This document shows positions 24,666 through 46,382 of a stretch of 64,000 bases of DNA, one piece after another. How positions within the stretch are numbered: position 1 is the first letter of the stretch; every line of letters begins with the position of its first letter. Made by a program: the position numbers and the translations under genes. Source of the stretch: Baylisascaris procyonis (Eukaryota; Nematoda; Chromadorea; Rhabditida; Ascarididae). Under the pieces are notes generated by a model, which was not told the DNA's origin, made no database searches, and saw only the letters and a program-made list of their open reading frames with translations. The DNA lies in contig JAZARR010000297.1 in the NCBI GenBank assembly GCA_037389465.1, positions 496,001 through 560,000 of the forward strand, written 5' to 3'.

Positions 24666-27211
24666 TCGAATGTTTCCTTATAGAGACCATAAATTAATAC
24701 TATTTATGGGGAAAATCCACCAAAATCGTCGAATCTCCAAATAATGACCATAACAGTGAAGCAGCGACTAGAACAAGAATCGCCTATTGCCATCAAGTGT
24801 GATATAAAAGAAGACGAACAAATAATAAAAATATAGAAGATTTGTTAAGCCTACATTGTTGAATTATTTTGAGTTTTGTCGATGATCATTGAAAGAAATA
24901 TAGCATGAAATCATACGGTTTTATTAAGTACCATCTAGTAATTATGATGTCATAAACGCTTCAAAGCATCGGATAAAATCGAAATATTTCAATAAATGGG
25001 GGGTTCGATAGATAAAACTTAAAAGGAAAGCGACTTTCACAAGCACAACGAGAAACTCTAACAAAACTTGTTTCTCTCTCATTGGAAGATGCCCATTGCG
25101 CAATCAAGACAAACAACTACGCACGTCAATACGTTTTCTGTGCTCTTCATCACATTCTCAAAGAAACATTCCCCAACTCGTTCCATACATTAAATATCTT
25201 AGACAAATTGTGAGCGCATATTTCAGATTTAATAACCGTTGAAATTCTTAAATTTTCAAAGAACTTTCATTTTTAATCAAAGAAAGTTGTTTTCAAAATT
25301 TGACTTGTAAAATTCACAGATGAATATGACGGTAATTAGCCGGATATAGCGATAAGAATAGTAAATATTTTCTAAAGCATTGAAAATTATTGCGGAATAT
25401 GCTAAAATTTACTATGAAATGATGAGAGGAATTTGAATTAGAAGAACCCCTCTGATATTACCAATGAACTTCATGGAGAGAGAACGGGACGTTTTCCCGA
25501 AACAACCTCGTCGATTTTGCTTTCATATTCTTTTTTATTTATTCCTATTCCGTTGCCCTAACAATCAATATTTCATTGTTCTATATAGTTGTTTTATCAT
25601 TATCAATTCTTAAAGAATTAAAAGTTACTAGGAGTAACGTTTGATAAGCTTTGATAAGGCGATAAGATGAAACACCGCTAAACATATCCATATCATTATA
25701 ATTCTCGCATGCATCAAATGGTCACTTTTTTAACGAAAAAAAAAGTTGATAAAAGATAGTAGAGCATATGATGCAAAAAACATAGACGAAAATATGGAGA
25801 CGAAATATGCAAAATTTGCTGGGATACTATGGTATGATCGAAAAGTTTTATATAAACATGCGTTTTCCAGGTCACCTCTAATGCCTCAAACGTATTCATA
25901 AGAGCATAATTTCCCTTTTGCCAACTTTTCCACTATTCGCATATATAAAAAACTCATTTGACAAGTAAAAAAATGCGAAAATTTCTTCGATGCTTTTTGA
26001 AAAATTATGTTTAGATATGGAAAAAAGATCTAACATAATAAATAATATTATGCATATTTTGCAGTTACTCCCCTTTATTAGATCACCTATCATTGCTTGT
26101 TGTCAACAAATAATAAAATGTGTTCATCAATGCATTTGAGTATTAACTGAGTTGTCGTTTCTTCGGTGTTTTTGTGGCGATCGACCAACTATTATCAACA
26201 CGTGAATCGACCCGATCGTTCAGTCGAAGCAATCGCCCACAAAATAATTGCTACCTTTTAATCAAGTTTAAATATCTCTGACTTTCTGAGCTTGAAAATT
26301 AACTTAATAGTTTATCGAACAGTTAAACAATGCTATTGACTATATCCATCTTACCTGTACCTACCTCAGTTCTATTTATAACTGCTTCATGAAAGTACAA
26401 GGGCGATGGTCACATAAATATACATATATAAACAAATGCATATTTTTATGCAAATACAATATCATCATAATATGTTTTACAAATATAAAAATTACAAAAT
26501 ATTTAATAAATGGCTCTATATTCTTTGAGGATTATATCGTCGCACTGATATTTCTGGATAATTTGCTCCGTCTTTTCTCTTCTTTTTTCCATCTCTGCTC
26601 CTGATACCAATATTTTTATCCTTTTTACGAAAAAAAAATCGACTCACAACTTCTCGAACTGATAAAAGAAAAGAGAATGAATAAAATAAATTAAAATAAA
26701 AAATATGTAGCTTTAATTAAATTCACGAAGAAACCGACTGTAGAAAGAAGAGTATTTTTTATTAGGGACCTTATATTTGTGGCAAGTTGATACACCCATT
26801 GAAATTCAGTTAATTAATTTACAATTGAACATTGAAATTCGCATTAATCCTTATATGACTGACTTTATTACTAAAAGCGTTACTGCTGGGAAGACAAAAC
26901 TGCGCATCTCCTCACAACCCATAAAGATGCATTTTCTGGAATCAGTTCGGATTAACGCTTCTTGGCTGCTTAAATTTTTCTTTTTTTAGAAGCTCCTATT
27001 TGAAACGCCCATAGTTTTTCAATTTTGTTTCCAATCTCTTTGTGATTTTGTTCGTTGAGCTTCATAAATTCAACATATATGCGTCTATGCATGCGCATTT
27101 ATGTCTATGTCGTGTTGATACATATCTTTACTGTCATGTGAAATTTCCTTTAGTTGTATGGATAGGGACGATTCAGGTTCAATTCAGTTCAATTAAATTA
27201 AATTCAATTCA

Positions 27212-27493
27212 ATTGTTTATGCCTCCACTTAACGGAGTGCAAAAAATTTTGGTGCTGCAATAGGCTAAATTCACAAATTTAATTTCGAATAATTTCGAAG
27301 GGAAATTATACCGTTGTGCATTACTGTATGTTGTTGCAATTTTACCCCTCGTATCATCTCGAAATTTCTTTAGCACGTTTTCGTCGGCTCGTTGTGGTGG
27401 CCTCGAGTTGGGTTGTCGTTTCGGTTGGTGAGGTTTATTTGTTGGTATGTTGGTGGCGCTTTTGTCTGTCCTGAATCGTAGTGGCGCTTTTGT
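27212..27493 (-). other. Open frame of 94 codons without ATG, basic and Pro/Gln/Arg-rich
   Basis: Between a TAG (27496-27494) and a TGA (27211-27209) on the minus strand, 94 codons are open. The peptide contains KPHQPKRQPNSRPPQRADEN followed by KKFRDDTRGK, a low-complexity basic stretch resembling an RNA- or nucleic-acid-binding linker or a Gag-type segment. Base composition here is less AT-rich than the surroundings. There is no start codon and no obvious splice pattern. Two further minus-strand frames just upstream (27570-27791 and 27751-28023) may belong to the same decayed element. Product unknown. Confidence 0.25.
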
Positions 27494-28051
27494 CTATGCT
27501 GAATTGTTCACTGGGCGTTCATCGAAGTAATGAGATTTGCAAAAGCTTAGGTGTGGACTACGTTCTTCTTTAAGAAGGCTTCTTGGTCTCGTTCTTTGCT
27601 TTTGTGCAAGTTTCTTTTGAATCCTTTTCATTCCTTAGGTACATAGTGTAATTAGATTCTGAAAACACAAGGTAGATCCGAGTCTTAGTTGCTTTAACTT
27701 CATGCGTGGTCATGGCCAAGAATAAACCTGGAATCAGGTTTGATGCATGATTACTTGAAAGTTGAATAAAGGTGGTCTTGGTTCCAGTCACTACCGAAAT
27801 CCTGAGTAGATCGAACCTGTCTCTTCACTTGAATTTTTCCCAGCGAATTGAAGAGAAACCGCCTCACCTCTGTGGGAAGTAAGGAACTACGGTTTCCTTC
27901 AATTTTTTTCTTGCAGAAGAATAGGTGAATTATGGCAATTCTATAATAGTCTTTTTTAGAGCAATCCATTCTGCAATGAAATTTCTCGGTTTTCGCAAGT
28001 TTTTTTTTTGGGGGAAAGCACATTATGCTTCGCGCATCTGTGCTCGTATAT

Positions 28052-28140
28052 CAACACGATGGCTTCGACTTCAACCGTGTTGAAGTCGTGTTCCACTAAC
28101 GACTTCATTGAATAAAGCATCTAGGTCTAGATGCTTTATT
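28052..28140. repeat. Cluster of nested palindromes
   Basis: CGACTTCAA (28066-28074) pairs with TTGAAGTCG (28080-28088). TGAAGTCGT then pairs with ACGACTTCA a few bases downstream, and TCAACACG pairs with CGTGTTGA around the first hairpin. Next to them, 28111-28140 is a 30-bp palindrome (AATAAAGCATCTAG, GT, then its complement). The arms reuse the same sequence, so alternative foldings are possible. Probably a relic of a fold-back element, about 550 bp upstream of the hsp-6 start codon. Confidence 0.75.
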
Positions 28141-28629
28141 AAGTAGACCGTACATTTTAGCACTGACGTTACTATAGTTAAAGATAATATATCGGTAGGT
28201 GGGGAAATTTCCATCATTACAATCTACTCAATTGTTGGAACGGAAAAACGCAATCAAAATAAAAGTTTTTTTTATGAAATTTTTTTGCGTTTTTATGAAT
28301 TTTATGAAATTTGCATTTTCAAAAGTTTTTTTTTTATCATTTATGAAATTTTTGCAACATTCACTAACTATCAAGTTATTATTTTATGCCTAACATGTCA
28401 TAGCTCTGATAAATATTTTAACAACTAAGCTTACTAGAGAATGTTATCAAATTCTATCATTCTTGGTTCATTTCTCATAATTTTATAATTTATTTCAAAT
28501 ATAGTAAAGAATTTCTTTATTAAGTTTTATTATTTTTTTTCTTTGGTGATTTAATTTGCTTGAATTATTGACGAATTAATTATTGCGCTAATTTTAATCA
28601 CTGATTTGGTGGAATTATAGAGTTGGGAT

Positions 28630-28645
28630 TTTTTTTTTGTTACAG
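28630..28645 (+). promoter_or_regulatory. hsp-6: Putative trans-splice (or 5' UTR) acceptor of hsp-6
   Basis: A long T run ending in GTTACAG lies 45 bases before the hsp-6 ATG. Such a polypyrimidine-AG site close to the first ATG fits a spliced-leader acceptor or the end of a 5' UTR intron. Confidence 0.35.
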
Positions 28646-28690
28646 GTAAAATATCGTTGTAAATTTGGTGGCCAAAAATTTTTTATAAAA

Positions 28691-38125
<9,435 letters not shown>

Positions 38126-40072
38126 ACTCATCGCTTAGTTTAGATGTGTTTACGTGGTATTTTCTCTTAGCAGTGCTCATATTAGACAGTTCGTTTTTTG
38201 AAAGGCAAACTTTGTTGGCCGGACCAGTTTTGCTCCTCTCGTAGCACATCTTCCTCTTCATTGGCTTCTATTTCGTTTGATTTCTGATTGCTTGATTCGT
38301 GGACGACGTTGTGGGGTAGGCGAGTTCGTGGAACAACCTTCGCAGTGAGAGAGGGGTGTATGGCTAATGATTCCACAAATTATATCGAAGTTTATGAGAG
38401 AGGGGTCGGAGGAATTTTTAGGATACGCGTAATGGGGTCGTTTTACTGTTGTCACAGTTTATGGCGAGAAGCTGAAGTGAGATGGGTTGGAGGGGGAGTG
38501 GGGGTTGAGATTAGAAGGAAAGCATATTGGAGTGCAGGGTTGCACTGTAGCAAAGAGTGCTAATCATTTCGTCTCCAGTGATGACTTTAATTTTAAACGC
38601 TCTCTGTTTGTTATTTATGAAGCAGGTGCGAGTTAATCACATGTGCGGTGTTATTAGTTGTTTCCGTATCACTTGTGTCGATCGAATCGTGTTGGTCGTT
38701 GTGCTCTCTTTTCCAATCTTGAAAGGGGCGAATCCTATTTTATTCCTTGGCTCATCCTGGAAATGCTGGATACTATTTCAGTGAAGAGGAGGGAGGGGAG
38801 GAGTAGGATAATCGTCTAATAGTGGATTTATCTGCCGTCGAGATTACATATATCCGACTGCACTGTTGAGAGCTAATCTCACGTTGAGTGGATCTCTTGT
38901 TGCGTAACGTCGTAGGTTTTTTTCTTGGCAAATATATCCATCTTCCATTGCCTCATTTACCCGTAAATCTTGGATTTTATGTGTAGTTTTTCGTTTTGTT
39001 GCATAAGTGCAACAGAGGTAAATGAGGATGTATTTTGTCGTGTTGATACCATTTGGCGATTTAATTTAGTATGTTGGTTAGTTGCCGTCAAGAGAGTTCA
39101 TTGTTGTTTCTTGACACGACTAACTGCTCGACATTTTGGTTTTACGAATTTCTATCTCTCTCTCGCGTTTTTTTTCGCGCAGTTTTTTTTTGTTCGTTCG
39201 TTCGTTTTAAGGCTCAGAAATAATTATATATGCTTTGTTCGGCCGCCTTTATTTGGCAGAAATAAAAGAGATGTTTTTTTTCGATTACAGTTGATTTATT
39301 TGAATTAGTAGATGGTAATTTTTTTTGGGGCATATGAGAGCTCGTTTTTGCACTAAATGCGGAAATATGTTGGATGAGCTGATATGATATGCGATATGGA
39401 GCGCTCTTCATCTAAACAAGCAGTATCGACGATTCATTGTGAAGTTGAATAATAAATAAAGCGTATAACTGGTGAATAAAATATTACCGATAGAATAAAA
39501 AAATAAAAGCACAATCAAGTAGTAAATTATGATTCAAATTAGTTAGGCGACTCATGTGTTCGTTTTGCTCACAACAAGAGAGCCATGAAATGTATGCAAA
39601 TTTCTTGATTGCTATTTGAATACCTTATCGTAAAATTCGATCGTTAAGTGAATACATGAGGATTTTATCGATGATAGAGCAAATTATTATCATTCATTTT
39701 ACTATCGATCCAATCCTATTGAGATATTTTATTTCAAAATTAAAAAAAAAACTCCTAATATTTCAATCGGATCGACAGAAACGGGAAAGTCTGTATCGTG
39801 CCAGGTGCTCTTATGCATCTTTCCATTCATTTCTTTGAATATTGATCCGATGAAATGCGTTACAAAAAATATTTGTAGCAGTTCGTTTATCAAATTTTAT
39901 CGGTTATTTCAGTTATTATTTCTTCTATTGGGGATATTGATGATGCTTGCAAAGATTTGACATACATTAATGAGTGCAATTATTTAATCGTATTTTATTA
40001 TTGATAGCAATTTTTATTAAATAAAACGAATACAGCAAAAAAATATCGAAAAAGATGATCGAGGCTTCGAAT
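38126..40072. other. Spacer between convergent hsp-6 and cat-4 copy A
   Basis: It contains the 3' UTR of hsp-6 and that of the first GTP cyclohydrolase gene. Possible AATAAA signals for hsp-6 appear only late (around 39259 and 39450), so its 3' UTR may be long. The short frames here have no recognisable features. Confidence 0.5.
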
Positions 40073-42417
40073 TTATTTTCGAATCAAATTAAGGAATTCC
40101 TCACGAGTTTTTGGATCATCTCTAAAAACACCTAACATACAACTTGTCGATGTAATTGCGTTGATTTTTTGTACACCACGCATTACCATACACATATGCC
40201 TGAAAAAATAGACGATTAATTTCTCTTTTCATTCAACATTTTATTCTCAAATATTAGCATACCTAATGAAATGACTTTTACCTTCATAATACTATCAAAT
40301 CAAATGTTATGCCCTCAGCAAATTTTACTTCAGATATAGAATTTTTAATTTAACCTTTCTGAAGTTTTTTTTTTTCTGTTCGTATATTTTTTTCATCGAA
40401 CCTCTAATTCGGATCAGAGCAGATGAATTATTTCACCTCCAATAAATCGTTGAAATAATTTCAAGGGATTATAGTTGCTTGTTGATGATTGTTGATAGCT
40501 TATCCATTTATCGAGAGGATTGATTGTAAGTGGGGTTAATTCCTCCTATTTCGAAAGAAAATTGCTTCCGAAAATTTTCCTCCGAAGTTGCGGTCTTATA
40601 GCTTTAAGATTAGAAAAGAGTTTTCGTACAGCTTTTCGAAATGCTTTCTAAACAGATGATATTTACCAAATTTGATTACAAAGTTTCTTCTTCCACTACT
40701 CCCAGTTGGGTATGCGGGATTCTGAGCATTATATCGATGGTACACTTGAGATGTGTCATATTGGTTTCGCATAGTTTTTTGAACGATTTATAACTATATA
40801 TAGATCTTTGAAAAACGCTACTATTGCGTGCATATTAGCATTCATTCCTACGTGCATCAGATTGATCTTTGATGCTCATTTTAGATATATCGTTTGAATA
40901 TCATCAGCTAACAGCAGCTGCTCCCTACAATTTAAATCCAGGTTTTATAGTTAAGAGGGATAAAAAAAATGGCTAAATATTCTTTAATTTTTGGACAAAC
41001 ATACAAATTCTACGAGATAGTATTTAAGGAACAGTGATAAAATATAGTACTAGAAAAAAAAGGTACCATGAAAAAGTGGCAGCATGGAAAAGCTGACTTT
41101 CATTCGACTTGCTACCGTCTCTGCTCGCACTTTTCCAAAGGGGAACAATTTCGCGAATATGATAAAAATAAAAAAAAATAATAAAATAAAAATAATAAAC
41201 TTACGAAGCTTCAATGACGACAGCTACTCCAATTGGTTGTACTGCTTGCAGCATAGCTGTAGCGATCTGTTTGGTTAGTCTTTCTTGCACTGAAATTCAT
41301 ATAAACACATCATGAAATACGCAATGAACTTTGGAATTACCCTAGGGTCTTTTTCTATGCGGTATTGTAACTACTGGTTCGGCGGCATCGTTTCTGATGA
41401 AACAAAAAACTGCACCGCAAATGTACTACCACAGTATCCTTTGATATACTAAATGATTCATCTAATGGACTATTATACATGTTCGATAAGGCCGTAGTTC
41501 AGACGGCGTGCTTTTTTTGTTTGAAATAGTCTGCTGTTTAAATTGGTGAAACATTGGTAACTACGATTGTAGAAAATAGACGATTAAATAAAATTCTTAA
41601 GATGGATATTATCTTTCATTGATGTCAGCTTGAAGACTTTTTTCCCATCAAAATGCCCTAAAATTTCACTAGTTAGATCTTCAGCAATCTACGATTATAG
41701 CTTGACCATCTATGTTTCCGTATTCGTTTAGCTGTTGAACGTTGAATCATTGCAACTTTTTGCCTATAGATCAACGCATGGAAATCAAACAATTGAATTG
41801 GTTTCATAAGTTTGAATTTTTTTAGAATTGATACTTAACAATTGCGGTGGGTAATTCTAGAACTAGCAACTAGAACGTCTATCAATAGCTATGAATATTT
41901 TCCGTAAATGATGGATTTTCTTTTAGCGAAATATGAGATTTTCAAGAAAAACTGAGCAGTTTTTTTTGCACTGAAAATTTTTATTCCTCAAAGTAAAAAC
42001 TAAAAAACGTTAAAGTTTTGATATTATTAAATGCATAGTTTCGTTAATTATTTCAATTAGAAAAGTAGAGCAATTTACCTTGTAATCTTCTGCTGAACAT
42101 CTCAACGATACGTGCCAATTTACTAAGACCGAGGACTTTCTTATTTGGTAGATAACCGATATGAACTTTGCCACAAAATGGAACAAGATGATGCTCACAC
42201 AGTGAGAACATTTCAATATCTCTTACAATGACCATTTCATCGTGATCCTCATCGAAAACTGCTTCATTTAATATATCTAAAATTGATTTTTTTAAATGAA
42301 AATTTATTAGGCTTAATTGATATTATTTAAAATATTGGTGATTGAATATAATGAACAAATTGTATTGGTAAAATTGATAAAACATATAAAAGTATTACAT
42401 TTTGCATTCATTAAGCT

Positions 42418-42460
<43 letters not shown>

Positions 42461-43710
42461 CCCTCTATCCGTAAAATAATAAACATGTGAAACTAAAAAC
42501 TGGTTCCAAATTAATCATTTTGGAAAATATTCGAGAATGTGGCAACCTTTCTAGAATTTTTAATGGTCGGGACTGATCAAAAGAATAATCTCGACGTTAG
42601 CATTTCTTATAGATGCTAAAACTAGTTTTAAAAAAGATTTACTTGCACGATTTGCAAATACTACCTGAGCTGAGGTGTTTTATTGAGAGATATCAATAAG
42701 CTGAATAGTGTCTATATGCATTCTTATTCTATGAATAAGCGTTGTGCAATATATAGTTATGATGAATCGCTTACCATCAAGATTTTCCTCATAGCCTTTA
42801 GTAAAGAATAGCATAGCTTTCGCCGCTCTTTCAGGCGTTTTTAAAAGACCTTGTCGTTCCACATCTTCTCCGACATGTTTAATAACCGATTTATAGGCTT
42901 TTATCATATCGTCCAAATGAGGGCTTCTATTCTGCTCTTCCTCTTCGCTATTCTATAATCAAACGGCATTGAGGTGTGATTTATGAGGGAGTATATCACT
43001 TCTATATTAGTTGATACTGAGATAATCTATAAAGCAATAATATTTAAATGAGGTACTCTCTAACAGCATAGAATTTTGATAAGAATCTGCAAAATTTAAA
43101 GCATAAAAATTATGACTACTTTTTTTGCATTTAATTTTCTTTCCTTTTCAATGAGGAAAAAAAATTTCTCGATGAAGAAAATCGAAATCCATATAGAAAC
43201 GTTAAAATGGAACTTCAGCAATAATAATGAAAATATTGTAGATTAATTCCATTTCAATAGAACGGCCTCTCATCAATATGTAGATGAAGATTTTTGACCT
43301 TCTTCCCTCCCTAATCCCCCCCCTCCCCCCCACTCACACAACGAAATCTCCAGATCATGGATCTATCATTTTAGTTCATTTTTTTGCGTATATATTTTCT
43401 ACTTAAGACTACACAGTATGGAAGAGACTTTGATATTAGGTATGGTGGTTTGAATGCATAAGTATAAATTCTCTATATACTTATTACGTTTAGTTGCTCA
43501 TTTATGACTGCATAAATTTGCTTCTATTTCATTAGATTTGCAATAAACTGAAAAAAAAAAAATTAAAAATTAGCATACGAATTTTTTGTCGTTTGATTTA
43601 TTACCGCTGCAGATTGGTTGCCTAGATCGATGACCTAGATCATGATTATCGATCGATGTTGTTGCGCTTGTATCGCCCGATTCCACACCACTACTACTAA
43701 GGAAATCCAT
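40073..43710 (-). CDS. cat-4: GTP cyclohydrolase I, copy A
   Basis: Minus-strand exons: 43710-43605 (candidate first), 42952-42775, 42276-42079, 41289-41205 and 40199-40073 (TAA). The four downstream exons join in phase (1, 1, 2). The enzyme converts GTP to dihydroneopterin triphosphate, the first step to tetrahydrobiopterin, cofactor of the aromatic amino-acid hydroxylases making dopamine and serotonin. Family hallmarks are [31 protein letters not shown], the zinc-site [33 protein letters not shown] and [10 protein letters not shown] with the third zinc Cys. The C-terminus is [10 protein letters not shown], like the animal enzymes. The first exon ([15 protein letters not shown]) resembles that of copy B, but its only evident donor is phase 1 while exon 2 needs phase 0, so the 5' end is unsettled: a small exon may be missing, or translation may start elsewhere. 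The catalytic core is intact. Confidence 0.9.
42419..42457. repeat. (TC)n microsatellite
   Basis: CT dinucleotide run of about 19 units in the intron between exons 2 and 3 of cat-4 copy A (GA on the transcribed strand). Confidence 0.95.
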
Positions 43711-43725
43711 ACCCTAAACACTTTA
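43711..43725 (-). promoter_or_regulatory. cat-4: Putative trans-splice acceptor, cat-4 copy A
   Basis: On the minus strand AAAGTGTTTAG ends three bases before the ATG at 43710. An AG this close to a start codon fits a spliced-leader acceptor. The upstream pyrimidine tract is weak. Confidence 0.3.
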
Positions 43726-46289
43726 TATATCGTTTCTATAAATCACAACGAAAAGTTAAGTGTCGGGTATATTACATTAATATGCAGACAATCTCACATC
43801 AACCTTTATGACGTCATTTACACGAAATTTGCATAAAAATATGTAGCTCTCTTCACAATGGTATAGCCATATAGGCACAGCTCATGAGCAACGAATTAAT
43901 GTAATAGAGACCAATAATTTAAGGTCGTGACGAAATACGAAACGACAAAACATGTATAGCTAAAGTTTTGTTGAAGATTGTATATGGAAGAGTTTAAAAT
44001 AGGACGGAGTTGATTGAGCGTCCCAATTTGTTAGAGAGGTAAATATTATCACACAAATTTACATATCTACTTCAAGAAGAAAAAAATTTTCGATAGGCCC
44101 CTACTTTAGATATTATAATTCCCTTAACGATAAATAGTAACGTGTGCAACTTCCAGTACAACTGAAAAAAAACATTTTGAATAAGTGAGGGCGATCAATA
44201 ATGCTGAATAAGGCGGATCTTGAAATGTTGATAGTAAAAAAAGTTTTCGCAATAAGGTGGTGATGTTGAGCGTACAAAGCATGCATATCAACCGTTCATC
44301 GATGGCGTAAATTCGTGTGTCTACCTTTTATTGTCAGAGAGATCATGAAATTTATTGTTCGACAAATTTCATCTGATTTTATTGCCGGACAGACATAGTG
44401 TAGATGAATATCACCGTAGTACGGTTGGCATGTTCCATTTTCCGACAATGCACATACTCCCTCTTTCTTCTTCTTGTCCTCCCTTCCCTCTTACCTACTT
44501 CCTACCTGCCACTCCTTTCCTTCCAAATTGCAAATTGCATGAAAATCCGCATCGTTCAAAAAAGAACTTTAGATAATTTAGTAATGAAAAAACATCGTTT
44601 TTTGAACATTATGTAACAAGTGAAAAAAAAATAAATTACGAAAGATTTACTTAGTAGACATTAATCTACAAAAAAAAGTAAAGCATATAGCAACGATAGT
44701 GAAACATTCCCACCACTCTCATGGCAAATTGATGAGAAAAATCGATCGGAGAGAAGTTGAAAAATTAAAGAAAACTTGAGCTAAAATTTTATTCTCTATG
44801 AAATATTAATTGAGAAAAACAATATTTTTTGCGATCGATTCAAATTGCCAAATAATCTAATGCTTAGAAAAAATACAAGAATTAAATGAAATCGTCTAAT
44901 CTCGAGAATCATTCTTTTATGTCTCAATGCGATTAAATTATATGCTTGGAAGAGAGAAAACATGATGATTTTCGGTAACCGAACAAAAAAAGTTTCCCAA
45001 GTTGTATAAGATCTCCAACTTATTTTAAAAGGTTTTTTTTGCTATATACGATAAATGAAACGCTATATATACCAAGGTTGCCAAATTGTTTATTGAATTT
45101 TCTGAATTAATCTCAGTTTCTTTAATAAATATTTGATCATATGGGTCTATCAAAATATATAACGGCTATATTATTCATCGAGATCTTGAAAGAATATTGT
45201 TGAGATCAAATGCAAAGTATATAAAAAATTTCACGCTTTAAACTTCATCATAAAACGAAAAAAAAATAATAATAGCGCCTTAAATATAGTCAAAAATTGA
45301 ATTATAGCACATAAATCTGGAAAGCAAACTGATTCGAATGAGAATATTACAATCATCTCCGAACTTCCGTTTCAATGCGATATTAAGAACAAAATTTTGG
45401 CACCTTATAAGCTAAGTAATGAATAAACGTTTCAGTTGAATTTACTGCTAATAGTAAACGTATTTAAGATTCTAGCAAATAAATTAAATAATCTAATAAA
45501 AAATTAGCCATAAAAAGCCATTTTAGAACTATCACTTTATGCTCAAGCATAGCTAAATCTCATTAAATGAAAAGATTTTAATTGAATTTTAGTCGTCATG
45601 AGCAAAAATAAAGCAATAATAAAGAAATCTATCATAATAGCACATTTTTATTATTGTTTTTAAAAATTTAAAAAAATAACGATTATAAAATAAATTTAAA
45701 AAAAAAATTATCTAAACATTAGAAAATTATAAGAGTGGCGTATTTGTTTCCTAAAGTGAACTGATTTATCGCGTAGTGTCGAATGCACTTATCAAGTTTC
45801 TCTCGTTCAATGAAATGTTATTTGTTGACGCACTTTTATAGACAGGTTTCTAGAGTGATATGTTCTCTCAGCAACATCAAACATACCAAATTTCAAAATT
45901 AAAAAAAATTTTTTTTTTTTATGACAAATGTTTCGTCGTAAATTTGCGTCAAACATTTGAAAGTAATGTCAATCATTGTTGAGCACAATTTATGAAAGGA
46001 TTTACTAGGCGTTATCTATTGATTATGGCTAAGAGTGCTCGAAAATTTGATTGAAAGCTTTTTTTTTTCTTTTCCGGTTCATAGACGGCAATAATTGAAG
46101 TACATGTAAATAGTGTCTTTTCCTGATTGTCTATAGTAAATAATCACGAGATATATTCTTATTAGAACGAAAAAGCTAGAAGCAATGAAAAAAATAATGC
46201 ACCACTGTTGACAAGTTGCGTGGATAATGCTGCATCCTCCTCTCCACTTATATTTGCCTTTTTTTCTGGTAGTGAGAAAGTCTCGTCTG

Positions 46290-46382
46290 CCGGACTACCC
46301 CACCTTTTGGGGGGATTCTGAGAACTCGAACCCCGCGAGGGCCCTCACGGGGGTGAAAGGCTCTCCTGCCCCCGCGGGAGCA
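46290..46382. repeat. GC-rich structured island, possible retroposon fragment
   Basis: This 90-bp block is strongly GC-rich in AT-rich surroundings and is full of short complementary blocks: CCCC..TTTTGGGG, CCCGCGAGGG against CCCTCACGGG, and CTCCTGCCCCCGCGGGAG. On the minus strand GGGTTCGAGTTC resembles a polymerase III B box. It looks like the end of a retroposon or a structured RNA element. No coding frame. Confidence 0.45.
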
